The notes under the pieces are model-generated. The model saw nothing but the letters and a program-made list of their open reading frames with translations. It made no database searches and was not told the DNA's origin. A program made the translations under genes and the position numbers. Below are positions 59,246-64,000 of a stretch of DNA of 64,000 nucleotides, piece after piece. Location: assembly GCA_009763385.1 (NCBI GenBank), contig CM019823.1:174560574-174624573 (forward strand). Direction: 5' to 3'. This DNA comes from Coix lacryma-jobi var. lacryma-jobi. Taxonomy: Eukaryota; Streptophyta; Magnoliopsida; Poales; Poaceae. Position 1 is the first letter of the stretch; each line of letters begins with the position of its first letter.

Positions 59246-62200
59246 TTATAAAAAAGCGGGGTAGTTTACGCGTAGGTACTCCTCGGTTTCCCATGTCGCA
59301 TCGTTGGGTCCGTGATTGCTCCAGAGAATCTTGTAAGTCTTCACTACTCTGTTGCGAGTCTCTCGGGTCTTGGTATCCAAAATCTTTTTAGGTTGTTCGT
59401 AGTACTCCAGATCTGATCTGATGGTGATGTCCGGAATCCGAACTTCTTCTTGTTCTGGAACTCGAAGACACTTCTTTAACTGTGATACGTGGAACACTGG
59501 GAAAACTGTGCTCATTTCTGGGGGTAATTGTACTTCGTATGCCACTTGTCCCTTCTTTGCTATGATCCGGTAAGGTCCCACATATCGAGGTGCTAGCTTC
59601 TTCTTAATTCCAAAACGTTGGACTTTTCTCATGGGTGAGACCTTAAGTAAACATAGTCTCCTACTTGAAATTCCAGGGGTCTTCTTCGTGTGTCGGCATA
59701 ACTCTTTTGTCTGGATTGTGCTTCCTTAATATGTTGTTGTATGTTTGCACAATCTTTTCAGCATCCTCCACGTAATCTGACCCATAGAATCCTCGATCTC
59801 CAGACTCAACCCAATTTACTGGGGTTCTGCATCTTCGTCCATATAAAACTTCAAAAGGTGCCATCTTTATACTCTCTTGATAGCTGTTGTTGTATGAAAA
59901 CTCAGCAAGGGGTAACCATTTCTCCCATGACTCTCCTGAAGATAAGACACAAGCTCTTAGGATATCCTCCAAAATCTGATTCACTCTTTCTGTCTGTCCT
60001 GCAGTCTGGGGGTGATAGGCTGAACTTCTTACCAACTTGGTTCCTAACTCCTGGTGCAACTGTTCCCAAAAACGTGCTATGAACTGGGGTCCTCTATCAG
60101 AAACTATCCGCTTTGGAATTCCATGCAACCTCAGGATATTCTGAATATACAGGTCTGCATACTGATGAGGGCGGTGAGTAGTCTTGACCGGTATGAAGTG
60201 AGCCACTTTAGATAACCGATCCACGATAACCCAAATCGAATCATTCCCTTTCTGAGTAGTGGGAAGTCCGGTGATAAAGTCCATACTGATCTCTTCCCAC
60301 TTCCACTCTGGGATTGACAACGGTTGTAACAGTCCGGCGGGTTTCAGATGTATTGCCTTTATCCTGCAACAAGTATCACATCTGGCAGCATAGGCTGCAA
60401 CTTCTTTCTTCATCTTTGACCACCAAAATCTGGTTTTCAAATCTTGATACATCTTACTACTTCCTGGGTGGATAGACAACTTTGAATTGTGAGCCTCGTT
60501 CAGAATCCTCTCTTTCAGCTCTGAATCCTTAGGAACAACTATCCTTCGATTATACCATAGAATTCCCTATTCATCTGTTCTAAAGTTCAACGAACTACTG
60601 GTTTCCAACCTCTTCTTTATCTGACAGATTTCTTCATCGGTCCTCTGTCTCTCGATGATGTCACTTTCCAAGGTGCACTGAAGAGTGATATTGTTTAGCA
60701 TGACAGGGTGCATAAGATTAAATCCATCTTCCAACAGTGGTTGTAGAGAGTTGCAATGAGTCTTGCGACTCAAGGCATCAGCTACAACATTCGCTTTTCC
60801 AGGGTGGTAATGCACTTCTAGGTTATAATCCTTAATCAATTCTAGCCATCTTCTTTGCCTCATGTTTAACTCTGGCTGGGTGAAGATGTACTTCAGACTT
60901 TTATGATCCGTATATATGTGGCATAGGTTTCCCATAAGGTAATGTCTCCAGATCTTGAGTGCATGCACGACGGCTGCTAGTTCCAGATCATGAGTGGGAT
61001 AGTTCTCTTCATGTGGTCGCAACTGGCGGGAAGCATAAGCGATAACTCTTCCATTTTGCATGAGTACACATCCAAGTCCAATCTTGGATGCGTCGCAAAA
61101 CACATCAAAAGGTTCCTCCAAGTTTGGCTGAGCCAACACCGGTGCGGAAGTCAACAACATTCGCAGAGTGCGGAAAGCTGTTTCACACTCAGGAGTCCAT
61201 TCGAACTTCTTATTCTTCTGTGTCAAACGAGTCATAGGTTTAGCTATTCTTGAAAAATCCGGAATAAACCGACGGTAATATCCAGCCAAACCCAAAAAGC
61301 TGCGTACTTCATGTACGGTGGTAGGTGCTTGCCAATCCATAACTTCCTGTACCTTAGAAGGGTCTACAGAGATCCCTTCCTCTGAAAGGACGTGACCAAG
61401 GAAAGGTACCTTCTTCAACCAAAACTCACACTTGCTGAACTTAGCATACAACTTATGCTCTCTAAGCCGGGTCAAAACAACTCGTAGATGCTCAGCATGG
61501 TCCTTCTCATTCTCAGAGTATACCAAGATGTCATCGATGAACACTACAACAAACTATCCAACTCTGGCATGAAGACCGAATTCATCAGGTACATGAAATG
61601 TGCCGGTGCATTGGTCAATCCAAAGGACATAACTAAATATTCATAGAGTCCGTATCTGGTAGAGAAAGCTGTTTTTGGCACGTCTTCTCTTCTGATCTTA
61701 ATCTGATGGTATCCTGACCTCAGGTCGATCTTGGAGAACACTTTTGCTTTTGACAACTGATCAAACAAGACATCGATTCGAGGAGGTAAGGGGGTACTTA
61801 TTCTTTATGGTTACTGCATTAAGCGGCCTATAATCCACACACATCCTCAGAGTTTTATCTTTCTTTTTCACAAAGATAGTGGGACATCCCCAAGGTGACG
61901 AACTAGGACGTATCAAACCCTTATCCAAAAGTTCCTGTATTTGAACCTTAAGCTCTGCTAACTCTTTAGCGTGCATTCTATACGGTCTTCGGGATATAGG
62001 TGCTGTTCCGGGATTAACTCTATAGCAAACTCCACATCTCTATCAGGCGGTAAACCAGGCAACTCATCAGGAAAGACATCCGGAAACTCACATACTACCG
62101 GAATCTCAGCTATCTGCTTTGCCGTGATATTGAACAACACTCCAATCTCATGGGGGTTTCGGGGTAACTTGAACCTGAAAGAAGATCCATTCCTGGGACT

Positions 62201-63659
62201 AACCATGGACACTATTCTCTCTGCGGTGTCTAGATTAACCTTCCATAGTTTCATCCAACCCATACCCAAGATTACATCCAGACCTAGACCAGGAATGACT
62301 ATGGGGTCCACTATGGCCTGTTTATCCCCAAAGGTCATTTCCACTCCTTTAGCCATTTTTCGCGCGGGAGAGAACGGCTCCGGCGGAACTTATCTGATAT
62401 CCCCGGTCTAACTCTACCAACTCAAGATTACTCCTTAAAACAAAGTTCTCACTTATGAAAGAATGCGATGCTCCAGAATCAAACAGCACAACGGCGGGGT
62501 ATTGATTAACGAGAAACGTACCAGCGGTAACAGGCTCTCCTTCTGGCACTTCTTCCACAGTGGTGTGATGCACATGACCGGTACGAGGTGGAGGCTGAGC
62601 ATACGGCTTCTTTGGACGGGGGCACTGGCGTGACAGGTGTCCGGTCTGGCCGCAGTTGTAGCACGGGCCAATCACATAGGGAGTCTTGGATCCTGCTGCA
62701 CTTCCTGCCTTATTCTTGTTCTGCATCATGGGGGCTGTGTACGGCTTCTGGAAGCTGGGACGGGGACGGTTGGTGGTGATCTTCCTCTGTGGGGGACGGT
62801 ATCGTGCTCCTGTGACAGGCGGGCGATAAGGGGCGCGTGCTCCAAAAGGGGTCCTCTGCTGGGACGAACCTCCTTCATTTGCACGGCGGCGTGTTTCTGC
62901 TGCTAGCCGGCTGTCATTGGCCTCTTGATTCAGGCAGTCACTGACGAAGTCACTGAAAGTGGTGCGGTGACTGTTACCCATCTTTGATAGCATGGTGGCA
63001 CTCATGCCACGCTTGAAACTTGCAATCTTTTTGGCCTCAGTGTCCACAAAATCTGGGGCATAGCGGGCCAGATTGTTGAAGCTGTGGAGGTACTCTGACA
63101 CAGACCTGGTCCCTTGGGACAACCTCATAAACTCTGCAACTTTCATTTCCATCAGACCACTAGGGATGTAGTGGTTACGCATAGCAGTTGAGAACTGCTC
63201 CCAAGTGACACGTGCATTTACTGGCAAGGATGCACGGTACTGGGCCCACCACAAACCTGCGAGTCCTTCCAACATGTGGGCGGCGTACTCTGCCTTGAGC
63301 TCTTCCGTCAGACGAAGCAGACGAAACTTCTGGGTGATGGAGTTGAGCCACTCATCAGCCTCAAGCGGTTCGGTGGCTTCTTTGAACACAAGAGGGCGAG
63401 TGTCTAAGAAGTCACGGTAGGAGCTGTACTGGTTGGGCTCCGGTCCTTGACGTTGATGATGCTGTTGTGCAGTGTTGTTAGCGATATTGCGAAGGGTGGC
63501 CTCCATGTGCCTCTGCATTTCCTCCATATTCCTTTGGCTGCCCAAGAACTGGCCAAAGAACGCTTCCGGCGTCATCGGCGGCGGTGGGGGGGGTGGCAGA
63601 TTCTCCTCCTGTCCTGCCCCCTGCCCACGTTGGCTGCGAGTGTGTGCCGGCATCTGCAT
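59246..63659 (-). pseudogene. Tekay-type chromovirus gag-pol with chromodomain, multiply frameshifted
   Basis: Ty3 chromovirus polyprotein. From the ATG at 63,659: Gag (WWAQYRASLPVNARVTWEQF), CCHC zinc knuckle CYNCGQTGHLSRQC, protease VVLFDSGASHSFIS, reverse transcriptase (PWGCPTIFVKKKD, FIDDILVYS), RNase H (DVFCDASKIGLGCVL, YTDHKSL), integrase (zinc finger partly preserved as CDTCCRIK; MDFITGLP, SDRGPQF, GQTERVNQ), and a C-terminal chromodomain-like segment (EYYEQPKKILDTKTRETRNR, ILWSNHGPNDATWE) ending at 59,246. The frame breaks near 62,357, 62,015, 61,785, 61,550, ~59,740 and ~59,645, and a TAG interrupts it at 60,567-60,569, so no full polyprotein can be made. Chromodomains of this class direct integration to heterochromatin (family knowledge). 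Confidence 0.9.
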
Positions 63660-64000
63660 GTCCCATTATTAAGCAATCATTAGGTGATGTTACATTGATC
63701 ATGAACAAAAATACTGCGCTGTACATAATTCGAAATTTAGCACACGACCAAGTATAATTACTCATTTCCATACAACGTCACAGAATAATCGCTCAAAATT
63801 AGACATGCAAACGACGGATTTCCATAAAAGATGCCGGATCGAAGTCCGGACTTTGTCCAAAAGCTTACATGCCATCAACCATTTAAACATAAAACTAGCA
63901 CATGTGTAGGGTGTTACATCACTTAGCGAGCAAGCTCAAGCTATACAAAAGAAAAACGTCTCCTAGCTAAACTAGCGCTCAGACGTCTCCAGCGGCGGAT
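63660..64000 (-). other. Leader upstream of Tekay gag, cut by the window edge
   Basis: AT-rich, no ORF. It should be the 5' untranslated part of the element; its 5' LTR and primer site would lie beyond 64,000. Confidence 0.55.

Overview
The window is plant nuclear DNA from a grass. The genes have GT-AG introns, and the intergenic space is filled with grass-type transposons: Stowaway and Tourist MITEs, hAT, CACTA, Mutator and Helitron elements, and Tat- and Tekay-type Ty3 retrotransposons. The GC-rich 5' part of the receptor-kinase gene and the element types point to a panicoid, probably Andropogoneae, genome such as sorghum. The species is inference. Nothing in the window is bacterial.

Genic half (1-30,700). 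Three host genes are present. (1) A kinesin-8-type motor gene on + is cut by the left edge (coding exons 3-4655). Its first intron holds a Stowaway MITE that itself carries a 389-bp solo LTR. (2) A BAM1/CLV1-type leucine-rich-repeat receptor kinase on + (12,452-15,998) has two exons, a TATA box and a clean first ATG. (3) A peroxisomal/glyoxysomal NAD-malate dehydrogenase on - (30,415 down to 26,237) has eight exons, a PTS2 targeting signal and a Helitron in intron 1. Small elements with readable target-site duplications (TSDs) lie between them. Among these are a 1.3-kb hAT element carrying a piece of an OVATE-family gene, and a 1.26-kb CACTA element with ~150-bp internal repeats and a tRNA-like segment.

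Repeat half (30,700-64,000). An 8.4-kb Mutator-like element (MULE) with ~230-bp terminal inverted repeats ends 285 bp upstream of the MDH start codon. Its transposase (on -) has two in-frame stops and is split by a 3.5-kb solo LTR with a perfect 5-bp TSD. Next is a Tat-lineage Ty3 element on + (LTR 39,990-41,407; gag, pro, RT, two RNase H domains, integrase to 48,357). It has a separate spliced antisense gene at 48,906-53,080 on -, and it is interrupted at 53,625 by Tekay-type chromovirus material on -. The Tekay part reads, from high to low coordinates: gag-pol with chromodomain (damaged), polypurine tract, a complete 4.5-kb LTR, a tRNA-iMet primer site, a leader, a short ORF whose N-terminus closely copies the histone H3 tail, and the last ~155 bp of another LTR.

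The most notable signal is this H3-tail-like ORF (53,953 down to 53,741) in retroelement DNA, directly downstream of an LTR and primer site. The LTR has both a polypurine tract and a primer site as neighbours, so the structure is recombinant or tandem rather than one simple insertion. All retroelement coding regions here carry stops or frameshifts and are described as relics.
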